Shown: positions 24,692 to 31,318 of the stretch, piece after piece | How the letters are laid out: each line of letters starts with the position of its first letter | Numbering within the stretch: the stretch's first letter is position 1 | Position numbers and translations under genes: made by a program | Assembly (NCBI GenBank): GCA_947175325.1 | Contig: CAMWME010000006.1 | Span: 18,030-82,029, forward strand | Direction of reading: 5' to 3' | DNA length: 64,000 nucleotides | DNA from: an uncultured Clostridia bacterium | Lineage (GTDB): Bacteria > Bacillota > Clostridia > Christensenellales > Borkfalkiaceae | Notes under the pieces: generated by a model | What the model was told of the DNA's origin: nothing | The model's database searches: none | What the model saw: only the letters and a program-made list of their open reading frames with translations

Positions 24692-24704
24692 AAAACAACC
24701 TCAC

Positions 24705-24731
24705 ATATACGTACGTATATACTTAAGTATA
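24705..24731. promoter_or_regulatory. Overlapping palindromes at the dnd promoter, candidate operator
   Basis: ATATACGTACGTATAT (24705-24720) and TATACTTAAGTATA (24718-24731) are both perfect palindromes. The second contains the -10 box of the dnd promoter, and the first covers the start-site region. They are candidate binding sites for a repressor such as DndB. Confidence 0.55.
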
Positions 24732-24754
24732 AGAATATTCGGCGTTATTGTCAA
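24726..24754 (-). promoter_or_regulatory. Promoter of the dnd operon
   Basis: Minus strand TTGACA (24754-24749), 17-base spacer, TATACT (24731-24726). About 35 bases upstream of the dndB start codon. Confidence 0.82.
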
Positions 24755-24782
24755 ATGAATGTTATTAAATTATCAAATAAAA

Positions 24783-24811
24783 TTGCATAATACGACAAAA
24801 TATGGTATAAT
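24783..24811 (+). promoter_or_regulatory. Promoter of the Mrr-type endonuclease gene
   Basis: TTGCAT (24783-24788), 17-base spacer, TATAAT (24806-24811), 25 bases before the start codon at 24837. Confidence 0.75.
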
Positions 24812-24836
24812 AAGAAAAAATAGATAAGGTTCTTAT

Positions 24837-25652
24837 ATGACTATTACTGAAGCAATTTGCAACGTACTAAAAAATTTCCCTAATGGATTAACTTCATTAG
24901 AGACATATAAACAAATTATAGATAAAAATTTATATGAATTTGGCGCCCAAAGCCCTGTGTCCGTTGTAAACGCTATGATTAGAAGACGTTGTGTTGGACT
25001 TGACTTTCCCTCAGCTTTTCCTGTTAAGTTATTCGAAATCTGCGGATCAAAAGGAAATAAACCGCTATTCAAATTACTTGATGCAAATGCAAGTCCAACT
25101 TCAGAAAATCAAAGCATTAAAAAAATTGGAAACAATGGCGCTTTGCCTGAAGAAAAAATAGGCGAAGCACACGCCGAACATGTTTTAAGTGTACAACAAC
25201 AAGTTTTTGATTTAGTATTAAAAAATTCACCAGCCTTTTTTGAACATTTGGTCGTAGATTTATTGCTAAAAATGGGTTACGGCTATGATCAAAGCTCAGG
25301 AATCGTTGTTGGCACATCACACGATGGCGGTATCGATGGAATTATTAATGAAGACAAACTTGGGCTAGATCTAATTTATATACAAGCTAAACGCTATGCA
25401 ACGGAAAATACAATTGGACGAAAAGAGCTACAAGCTTTCGTCGGTGCCATGGAAAATGTACAAAAAGGAGTCTTTATTACTACTTCAAAATTTACCAAAG
25501 AGGCTATTGATTTTGTGAAACGACAACAAAAGCACATTAAATTAATAGACGGTACTCTTCTTGCCGACTTATTAGTAAAATATCAGATAGGCATTAATGT
25601 AGTAAAAACAATTTCATTATACAAAGTAGATACCGACTATTACGGAGAATAA
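24837..25652 (+). CDS. HARE-HTH / Mrr-type restriction endonuclease
   Basis: 271 residues. The N-terminal 75 residues look like a HARE-HTH winged helix (ITEAICNVLKNFPNGLTSLETYKQII...), a DNA-modification-sensing module. The C-terminal half is a PD-(D/E)xK nuclease of the Mrr_cat type: FFEHLVVDLLLKMGYG, GGIDGII with Asp167 and YIQAKRY with Gln183 and Lys185. Such enzymes cut modified DNA (type IV restriction). Transcribed divergently from the dnd operon from its own promoter. Whether it reads phosphorothioate, a base modification or something else cannot be told from sequence. Confidence 0.85.
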   Translation: MTITEAICNVLKNFPNGLTSLETYKQIIDKNLYEFGAQSPVSVVNAMIRRRCVGLDFPSAFPVKLFEICGSKGNKPLFKLLDANASPTSENQSIKKIGNNGALPEEKIGEAHAEHVLSVQQQVFDLVLKNSPAFFEHLVVDLLLKMGYGYDQSSGIVVGTSHDGGIDGIINEDKLGLDLIYIQAKRYATENTIGRKELQAFVGAMENVQKGVFITTSKFTKEAIDFVKRQQKHIKLIDGTLLADLLVKYQIGINVVKTISLYKVDTDYYGE

Positions 25653-25704
25653 CATTGCTCCATAGATTTATGTAGCTATTCACTATATTACATACAAATT
25701 GTTA

Positions 25705-25746
25705 AATAAGAAAGTCTTTTGAAATATTTCAAAAGACTTTCTTATT
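25705..25746. terminator. Bidirectional terminator
   Basis: A 20-bp perfect inverted repeat beginning AATAAGAAAGTC and ending GACTTTCTTATT lies between the convergent endonuclease gene and the gene at 25765. Confidence 0.8.
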
Positions 25747-25764
25747 ATATATTTTTATTAAAAA

Positions 25765-26733
25765 TTAAAGAGTATCTTGCCCTTCAAGATAGTTGGGATA
25801 ATATTTATATACTTTAATATATTTTTTTAAATCTGCGGGTTCAATGAATGGAACTTCTGCAATTACTTTTTCTTCATCTACTTCTGGAAGTAATGAGTTA
25901 ATTTTTCTAACTTCTAGCCAAGTTAACTGTGGCACTGAAATGCTATAACTCGAATTTGTTTTTTTATAGAATTCCACTTGTGCAATATCTGATTCATTTA
26001 AAAATCTTCTTTCATTTTCTCTCGCTAACATATAACAAATTGTCATCATTGGAGCATTATCTTTATATTGGAAGAACATAACTGGTTCAATAGTATATTT
26101 GTCTCCGGAAGAAGATTCCACACCAGAATTTTTGCTTTTTATCGCATCCTTAACAGCCTCAATTAAAACATCCCAAATTCTATTTGCCAAATTGGTATTA
26201 TAGACATCGCTTTTTTTTAGCTCAGGTGAAACATATTCTCCCGCCTCTTTTATCAAGTAATCATACAAATCTTTCCCTTCCATTAAACTAACGCCAAGCG
26301 AAAAAGAAATACATATATAACTGCCATTAGAAAGCTTATTCACACACGTCTTCAGATCATCAACCATATTTCTTGAAAAACACCCATCATAATCAAGCCA
26401 AATAAAATATTTTTCTTTTTCATCCCATTTTAAAATTTTATTTAAGACGGTTGATGAATTTTCATAGTGCATTGTTATACAATTATAAGGTTTGTTGAAA
26501 TCATAACGCTTTTGATGGTTACTATCCTTTTCAATACTAAACATTTTATTAATTCCTAAACTTTTGTGAAATAAAGCGAAATCAGAAAAATAAAATGAAC
26601 CAAATCCTATGTAAGTATACTTACTAATATCAAAATATAGTTTCGATGATCTATGCAAAAACTCACATATCATCTTTCGTTCTATGCTTTTTGCTGGTCT
26701 TAATGAATAGTTAATCTCTCTTCCACTAGTCAT
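25765..26733 (-). CDS. Rossmann-fold, methyltransferase-like protein paired with a GHKL ATPase
   Basis: 322 residues. A glycine-rich strand-loop (YTYIGFGSFYFSDFALF) followed by an acidic strand end (KMFSIEKDS) and a later IWLDYDG looks like a SAM-dependent methyltransferase core. No N6-adenine or C5-cytosine catalytic motif is present, so it is not a standard DNA methylase. It overlaps the GHKL ATPase gene by eight bases and must be co-translated with it. Function unknown; the island context points to defence. Confidence 0.6.
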   Translation of the reverse strand: MTSGREINYSLRPAKSIERKMICEFLHRSSKLYFDISKYTYIGFGSFYFSDFALFHKSLGINKMFSIEKDSNHQKRYDFNKPYNCITMHYENSSTVLNKILKWDEKEKYFIWLDYDGCFSRNMVDDLKTCVNKLSNGSYICISFSLGVSLMEGKDLYDYLIKEAGEYVSPELKKSDVYNTNLANRIWDVLIEAVKDAIKSKNSGVESSSGDKYTIEPVMFFQYKDNAPMMTICYMLARENERRFLNESDIAQVEFYKKTNSSYSISVPQLTWLEVRKINSLLPEVDEEKVIAEVPFIEPADLKKYIKVYKYYPNYLEGQDTL

Positions 26734-28033
26734 CTCCCACCTCGCGATCCCAATAATATTTAAAAAGCCTCTCGCCTAACTCTTTATTGCTTGCAGCTTT
26801 AAGAATTTTTTTGGTCCTATCTGCCTTATCCTTTTCAACTTTAAAAGTTATGTTGGTGTACTCTATACGCGGTTTTAAATCTTGTTTAATTTCGAATACC
26901 TGATTTTTGCTTAATAAGCTTTGCAAATTGACATAATTTAACTGTATTACTTTATTTTTATCTAATATTGTATTATCTAATTCCTCTACGTTTTCCATGT
27001 TGGATGTGCAATCTGAATATATCGATATTATAGTTTTTGTAGCTTCATCCATGTAACATTTTGCATTAATAAAAACCTTTGCAGAAGTATCCACACCCGT
27101 TTTAGATGTATTCCATGGCAATTTATCCAAGTCTTTAGATTCGAAAAACACATACCCTCTGAAACATGCTAAAGATGGATGATAACTTCGAATTCCATTA
27201 TTACCCCAACCAGTCAATTCAGTTTTATCTGCATATATAACGGTTCTACCATTGCAATAAATATACCAACCTGCATTAGCCGGCATACCCTTAGGTGCTA
27301 ACCCTGCAAGAATTTTAATTTTTACTCCATCCACTTCGGCAACATGGACATAAGGAGTAACCATATCCGATTTAATTAATTCTTCTTCATATGTCTTTAG
27401 CTCTGTCTTATTAACAGAGATTTTCAAGTTGCTACTAGCTATTAAAGTTTTATACCTAGCTAAATAGTTAATTAGGCTATTATGAAAAGGAATTAACTGG
27501 AAATCTTGTTTAATTCCTTCATGCAAATTACTTACAACTATCTTGGTTCCTGTTTTCTCTACTGGGTTTTCGGCTTTAAGTTCTACATCAGAAAAATCAA
27601 ACGACCAGTCTTGGCTATCATCTTTTATCCATTCATCGACATCGACCGCCATAGAAAAATTATCATTTATTGTTTTTGATTCAATAGTGAACTTTTTTCC
27701 TAATCTAAATAGAGCTCGCTTCATTCCTATACCAAATATTCCAGTAAAATTACCTTCTTCGTGCGGTCTATTTTTTGCCCTACCAAATCGAAATGCATAA
27801 TTTTGTGCAATATCAACACTCATGCCACCACAATTATCTTCTATAATAAACTTGTCAGAGTCAAATTGTATATCAATATATAATCCGCTAAAATCCGAAT
27901 TCTTCCTTATTCTTTTAGCACCATCTATAGAATTATCAATTAACTCTAATATCGCCGCTTTAACATCGATGTCTCTTGTCAACATTGAAATAAAAAATTC
28001 CTTTGTCGGATTTGCATTAATTTTGTTTCCCAT
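26726..28033 (-). CDS. GHKL (Hsp90/MutL/MORC-like) ATPase
   Basis: 435 residues. The N-terminal ATP-binding fold shows the N-box ELIDNSIDGAKR, the Gly motif DNCGGMS and GIFGIGMKRAL, in the order of MutL/Hsp90/MORC ATPases and not of a sensor kinase. A transducer-like middle follows (VETGTKIVVSNLHEG..., NGRTVIYADK...). There is no membrane segment or receiver. MORC-type ATPases act as ATP-driven clamps on DNA. It has TTAGGAG before the ATG and heads a two-gene unit with the Rossmann protein at 25765. I infer an anti-phage role from context only. Confidence 0.72.
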   Translation of the reverse strand: MGNKINANPTKEFFISMLTRDIDVKAAILELIDNSIDGAKRIRKNSDFSGLYIDIQFDSDKFIIEDNCGGMSVDIAQNYAFRFGRAKNRPHEEGNFTGIFGIGMKRALFRLGKKFTIESKTINDNFSMAVDVDEWIKDDSQDWSFDFSDVELKAENPVEKTGTKIVVSNLHEGIKQDFQLIPFHNSLINYLARYKTLIASSNLKISVNKTELKTYEEELIKSDMVTPYVHVAEVDGVKIKILAGLAPKGMPANAGWYIYCNGRTVIYADKTELTGWGNNGIRSYHPSLACFRGYVFFESKDLDKLPWNTSKTGVDTSAKVFINAKCYMDEATKTIISIYSDCTSNMENVEELDNTILDKNKVIQLNYVNLQSLLSKNQVFEIKQDLKPRIEYTNITFKVEKDKADRTKKILKAASNKELGERLFKYYWDREVGDD

Positions 28034-28150
28034 ATTTATCTCCTAATTATTTTAATCTCATTTAATCAAAAAGACATACTCTAAACAATGTATAGAAATT
28101 TTATTATAACGCTAAATGTACTGTTATTAGATGTTATCTATTTTTAACTT

Positions 28151-28570
28151 TTAAAAAGGGCGACACTTCTCCTGTATATTCTTCAAAATTTCAACATCTG
28201 CAGGGCAAAAATCGTAGTTTGGGATTTCTGACAACGTTATCCACTTCAAATCGTTATGCTCTAAAAGTTGCGGATGCCCGCACAAAATAGTGCATATAAA
28301 TAGTGTTAAGCGCACAGTAATATCTGGATACTCGTGCGTAACTTCCATAAAAATATCGTGGGGTTGAACTATTATTTCAAGTTCTTCTTGGCACTCTCTA
28401 ATAAGTGCCTGTTCCTTCGTTTCCCCTTTTTCAACCTTACCCCCAACGAATTCCCATAATAAGCCTCTCGCCTTATCAGCCGGACGCTGGCAAATTAGAA
28501 ACTTGTCCTCATCCCATATTAATGCCGCAACAACTTCGACTACAGATTTATTATGATTACCCGCAATCAT
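28151..28570 (-). CDS. mutT: NUDIX hydrolase, MutT-like
   Basis: 139 residues. The Nudix box GGKVEKGETKEQALIRECQEELEI is almost exactly the consensus GX5EX7REUXEEXGU. The N-terminus (VVEVVAALIWDEDKFLICQRP) and WEFVGGK are typical of 8-oxo-dGTP diphosphatases that clean the nucleotide pool. Other nucleotide substrates cannot be excluded. Located at the right end of the defence island and A+T-rich like it. Confidence 0.88.
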   Translation of the reverse strand: MIAGNHNKSVVEVVAALIWDEDKFLICQRPADKARGLLWEFVGGKVEKGETKEQALIRECQEELEIIVQPHDIFMEVTHEYPDITVRLTLFICTILCGHPQLLEHNDLKWITLSEIPNYDFCPADVEILKNIQEKCRPF

Positions 28571-28679
28571 AATTCCCCCTCTATTATTTAGACACTATAA
28601 CCATAAGTTTTTTTCGCATTTTAAAAAATTTTAGTTCTGTATCAATGCTGACAAATTTTAGATTTATTTTATAAAGATG

Positions 28680-28708
28680 ATTATACCACGTTAAACTTAT
28701 ATAATCAA
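28680..28708 (-). promoter_or_regulatory. Promoter of the NUDIX gene
   Basis: Minus strand TTGATT (28708-28703), 17-base spacer, TATAAT (28685-28680). It would give a leader of about 100 bases before the start codon. Confidence 0.55.
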
Positions 28709-28806
28709 TGTCAAATTAAAATTTGTTTTTTGACATCATTCAACTATTTTCGTGCCTATTTATTAAGACAATCTTTCTTTGCAAAATGTGTCATTTATGT
28801 AAAACC

Positions 28807-28838
28807 CTCACGTCATAAATTTGGCGTGAGATTTTTTA
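28807..28838 (+). terminator. Orphan terminator
   Basis: CTCACGTC / GGCGTGAG with an 8-base loop followed by ATTTTTTATTT on the plus strand. No plus-strand gene precedes it, so it may end an unrecognised small RNA or be a relic. Confidence 0.5.
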
Positions 28839-28893
28839 TTTAAAATTTATTTTAACAATTTTATAAAAATGGTTGTAAAAATGCCGTTTTATT

Positions 28894-29026
28894 CGGCTAC
28901 CATATGTAAAGCTTTTTTTAAAGTTTTTCAAAAGCGCATAAAAAAGACTTGCTAATCGGCTACCCCTTGTAGGGTATTTTGGGGAATGGGCTAACTTTTA
29001 GCCTTATCACTTGGCTACCTATTGTA
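28894..29026. repeat. Three copies of GGCTACC-N3/4-TGTA
   Basis: The motif occurs at 28895, 28958 and 29013 (spacing 63 and 55 bases). On the minus strand it reads TACA-NNN-GGTAGCC. Each copy can form a small CTAC/GTAG hairpin. A separate GGCTAA-CTT-TTAGCC hairpin lies at about 28990-29003. The rest of each unit is not conserved. Confidence 0.5.
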
Positions 29027-29052
29027 GAAATATTTTAAAAAAATTTTCTAAA

Positions 29053-29198
29053 TATAACAATAACTGTTATGTTTTATTGTTATAATGCTACGCTGAGATG
29101 GTATCTCTAATACCACACTTAAAGGTGGTTATTATGAACAGTAGTTGACAAAGCATACGGTCAAAAGCCCCGTAGAGCACACTACTCTTGTGCAATAA
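29053..29198 (+). ncRNA. Candidate structured RNA or small palindromic element
   Basis: No ORF of note. A chain of hairpins is visible: TATAACAATAA / TTATTGTTATA (29053-29084, perfect 11 bp), GGTAT / ATACC (29100-29114), AATACCAC / GTGGTTATT (an alternative partner for the previous stem), TACGG / CCGTA (about 29156-29174) and GCAC / GTGC (about 29177-29193). CCACACTTAAA occurs at 29113 and again at 29207. The overlap of two stems suggests a switch-like fold, but no known riboswitch or ribozyme is recognised. Confidence 0.3.
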
Positions 29199-29266
29199 AT
29201 GAAATGCCACACTTAAAAATAATTGTATAAATGCTTATAAGCTTTTTAATATGCCATAAAATAAAA

Positions 29267-29306
29267 AAGCCCGAGTCAAACACTTGTATGCGTTTGATTT
29301 GGGCTT
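29267..29306 (-). terminator. Terminator of the acetyltransferase gene
   Basis: Minus-strand stem AAGCCC-ATCAAAC / GTTTGA-GGGCTT followed by TTTTTTATT, 27 bases beyond the stop codon. Confidence 0.8.
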
Positions 29307-29332
29307 ATCATTTCAGAGTGTAACGCGATTTG

Positions 29333-29971
29333 CTACTTTAACGTTTTGATTTTCGATATGTCTCCACTGCATAATATTTCAAGATTGTTAAATATTTTTT
29401 CGGCTGACCAATCCCACCATTTTAAATTCAACAAAAATTCAATAGTTTCGTCATCAAAACGTTTGCGTATAATTTTGACGGGATTTCCGCCTACGATATG
29501 ATAGGGTAAAACGTCCTTCGATACAACGGAATTGGCGCCGATTATAGCCCCGTCGCCTATGTGCACGCCCGGTAGTACCGTTACGTTTTGACCTATCCAA
29601 ACGTCGTTGCCGACAACGGTATCGCCTTTTAACGGCAAGTCGTCCGATTCGGGGGCTGCCTTTTCCCAACCGTTTCCCATTATATTAAACGGGTAAGTAG
29701 TTGCCGAACACATACGGTGATTAGCGCCGTTCATTATAAATTCCACACCCTTTGCAATAGCGCAAAATTTTCCGATAATCAGTTTATCGCCGATAAAATC
29801 ATAGTGGTGCGTAACGTGCTTTTCGAAGTTTTCCGCGCCCTCGTTATCGTCGTAATAAGTATAATCGCCGACGATAATATTAGGTCTTGTTATGACGTTT
29901 TTAATATAACATAGACTTGGGATTTTACCGTTCGGGAACGCTTTATTGGGGTCGGGTCCGAATTTGTGCAT
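29333..29971 (-). CDS. vat: Vat-family O-acetyltransferase (streptogramin A type)
   Basis: 212 residues, the Vat length. A left-handed beta-helix (hexapeptide repeat) xenobiotic acetyltransferase. The pattern of streptogramin A acetyltransferases is present throughout: GPDPNKAFP at the start, VGDYTYYDD, IGKFCAIAKGVEFIMNGANHRM with the catalytic His, YPFNIMGNGWEKAAP, GNDVWIGQNVTVLPGVHIGDGAIIGANSVVSKDV, GGNPVKIIRKRF and LKWWDW. Members inactivate streptogramin A by acetylation, and more distant relatives exist without known resistance. Likely a chromosomal resistance-type gene next to the island. It is followed by a terminator. Confidence 0.9.
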   Translation of the reverse strand: MHKFGPDPNKAFPNGKIPSLCYIKNVITRPNIIVGDYTYYDDNEGAENFEKHVTHHYDFIGDKLIIGKFCAIAKGVEFIMNGANHRMCSATTYPFNIMGNGWEKAAPESDDLPLKGDTVVGNDVWIGQNVTVLPGVHIGDGAIIGANSVVSKDVLPYHIVGGNPVKIIRKRFDDETIEFLLNLKWWDWSAEKIFNNLEILCSGDISKIKTLK

Positions 29972-30054
29972 ATTGAACTCCTTTACGCAAGATTTTTAAA
30001 GCATTAATTTAAAAAGTACGAACACCTTTATACGGCGTTCGTACAATTCGGTTT

Positions 30055-30129
30055 TGGCTGGGGTAGCTGGATTCGAACCAACGAATGACGGAGTCAGAGT
30101 CCGTTGCCTTACCGCTTGGCGACACCCCA
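30055..30129 (-). tRNA. tRNA-Gln (anticodon CTG)
   Basis: 75 bases on the minus strand with encoded CCA. The anticodon stem ACGGA / TCCGT encloses CTCTGAC, giving CTG. The T arm carries GGTTCGAATCC, and acceptor strands TGGGGTG / TACCCCA pair with one G-T. The weak first pair (T-A) is typical of tRNA-Gln. Confidence 0.93.
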
Positions 30130-30250
30130 ATAAATATTTTCGAAAAGCATTATAGCACGGGTTACGGCAAAAAACAAGCGGTTTTAAGACGTTTTGTAAA
30201 AATAGAAAAATTTCCGTTTTTTTTAAATTATATAATGCATTGCAATGAAA

Positions 30251-30274
30251 AGCCCCGCCCAAATGGGCGGGGAA
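30251..30274 (-). terminator. Terminator of the lipoprotein gene at 30307
   Basis: Stem CCCCGCCC / GGGCGGGG with a 4-base loop; TTTT follows on the minus strand. Confidence 0.8.
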
Positions 30275-30306
30275 AGGTTTTACTTTTATTTTATAATAAA
30301 TTTATC

Positions 30307-31080
30307 TTAATACGTGTCGCTCATAGAAATAGACCAGATACGGCAACCACGGCTCTTCGCTTTACCGTCCTTGGCGTCTATGTAGCTGAATGAGCTGTAA
30401 ATGGTGTACGTGCCGGCTTCGGTAATTTTATAGGTTACCGTAGCAGCTTCGGCAGTCTTCTGCCCGCCCACTTTCGTACAAAGATTTGTTTTGTTTACGT
30501 AGCCGTCTGCTATTGTTTGGTCAGCAGCAAGCAGTGTTCCGGTTGTAGATTCTGCTACAAGATACGTGCCGGCGGAATTAATCAATGCGATACCGGAAGT
30601 GTTTGAGTCGCTCGTTGAGCCGAAACCGATGGTAATTGTACCGGTGCCCCGGAAAGTTACGGTAAGTCCTTCATCCTTAACTTCAATTGCACCGCCGTTT
30701 GCCTTTTTAAGGCATCTCCACGTAACGGTACCCGAACCAAGTTTAAGGAAATCGTTGGGCGTGGTTAAATTAGCCTGCGTAACTTCTACCTTATCTGTTG
30801 TCGTCTGTTTACCGTCATCGTTAATACCCATTGCAGTTGTCAATGCGGTATAGCTATAAGTATAGTTATGAACTGTGGGTGTGCTGGGAGTTGTTCCGGG
30901 GTTGTTTTCGGGTTTGTTGCTGGGGTTGTTTTCGGTATTTTCAGTGCCCGAATTTTCGGTGCCGTTGCCGGTGTCTGCTTCTTCACCGCCGCCGCAAGCT
31001 GCAAACGAAAATGCGCCTACTACTGCTACTGCGCCAACGGCAATAGCTGCCAAAGTTTTCAAAAACTTGCTTTTTTTCAT
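30307..31080 (-). CDS. Secreted lipoprotein with beta-sandwich-like domain
   Basis: 257 residues. Lipoprotein signal with lipobox FAAC (Cys29), then a low-complexity linker rich in Asn, Thr, Gly, Glu and Pro (residues 30-70), typical of a surface-exposed tether. The mature domain (VTWRCLKKANGG...VTFRGTGTITIGFGSTSDSNTSGIALINSAG) resembles the beta-sandwich modules found attached to secreted pectinolytic enzymes, perhaps carbohydrate-binding. No catalytic residues are recognised. The next upstream gene encodes an SGNH esterase lipoprotein of similar design. Confidence 0.7.
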   Translation of the reverse strand: MKKSKFLKTLAAIAVGAVAVVGAFSFAACGGGEEADTGNGTENSGTENTENNPSNKPENNPGTTPSTPTVHNYTYSYTALTTAMGINDDGKQTTTDKVEVTQANLTTPNDFLKLGSGTVTWRCLKKANGGAIEVKDEGLTVTFRGTGTITIGFGSTSDSNTSGIALINSAGTYLVAESTTGTLLAADQTIADGYVNKTNLCTKVGGQKTAEAATVTYKITEAGTYTIYSSFSYIDAKDGKAKSRGCRIWSISMSDTY

Positions 31081-31277
31081 ATATACTCCTTACCGCGGTT
31101 ATTTAATTTATGACGATCAAGAAATTTGTGCCGAGAAAATTAGCCGCTTTTTTATTATTATACTGCTATAAAATGTAAATTTCAAGCAAGAATTGAAAAT
31201 TTTTTACTTTTTGTAAGTTTTATTGTTGTGGCGGAACCGGCGTTTTTAATTGCGTTTCGGTTTTTTGTTAAATTTAA

Positions 31278-31303
31278 GGCGCGGGCAGTAAACTGCCCGC
31301 GCC
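31278..31303 (-). terminator. Terminator of the SGNH esterase gene
   Basis: Perfect stem GGCGCGGGCAG / CTGCCCGCGCC, loop 4 bases, then TTAAATTT on the minus strand. Confidence 0.75.
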
Positions 31304-31318
31304 GTTATTTTATGAATT

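Noticed and set aside
25765..26733. DNA adenine or cytosine methyltransferase
   Set aside because: No (D/N)PPY or PCQ-type catalytic motif is present; only the general Rossmann pattern is seen.
28894..29026. CRISPR array
   Set aside because: Only about 14 bases recur, spacing is uneven (63 and 55), flanks are not conserved and no cas gene is in the window.
29091..29198. TPP riboswitch, suggested by CTGAGA
   Set aside because: The second conserved half (GGATAATGCCAGCG type) is missing, and no thiamine gene follows.
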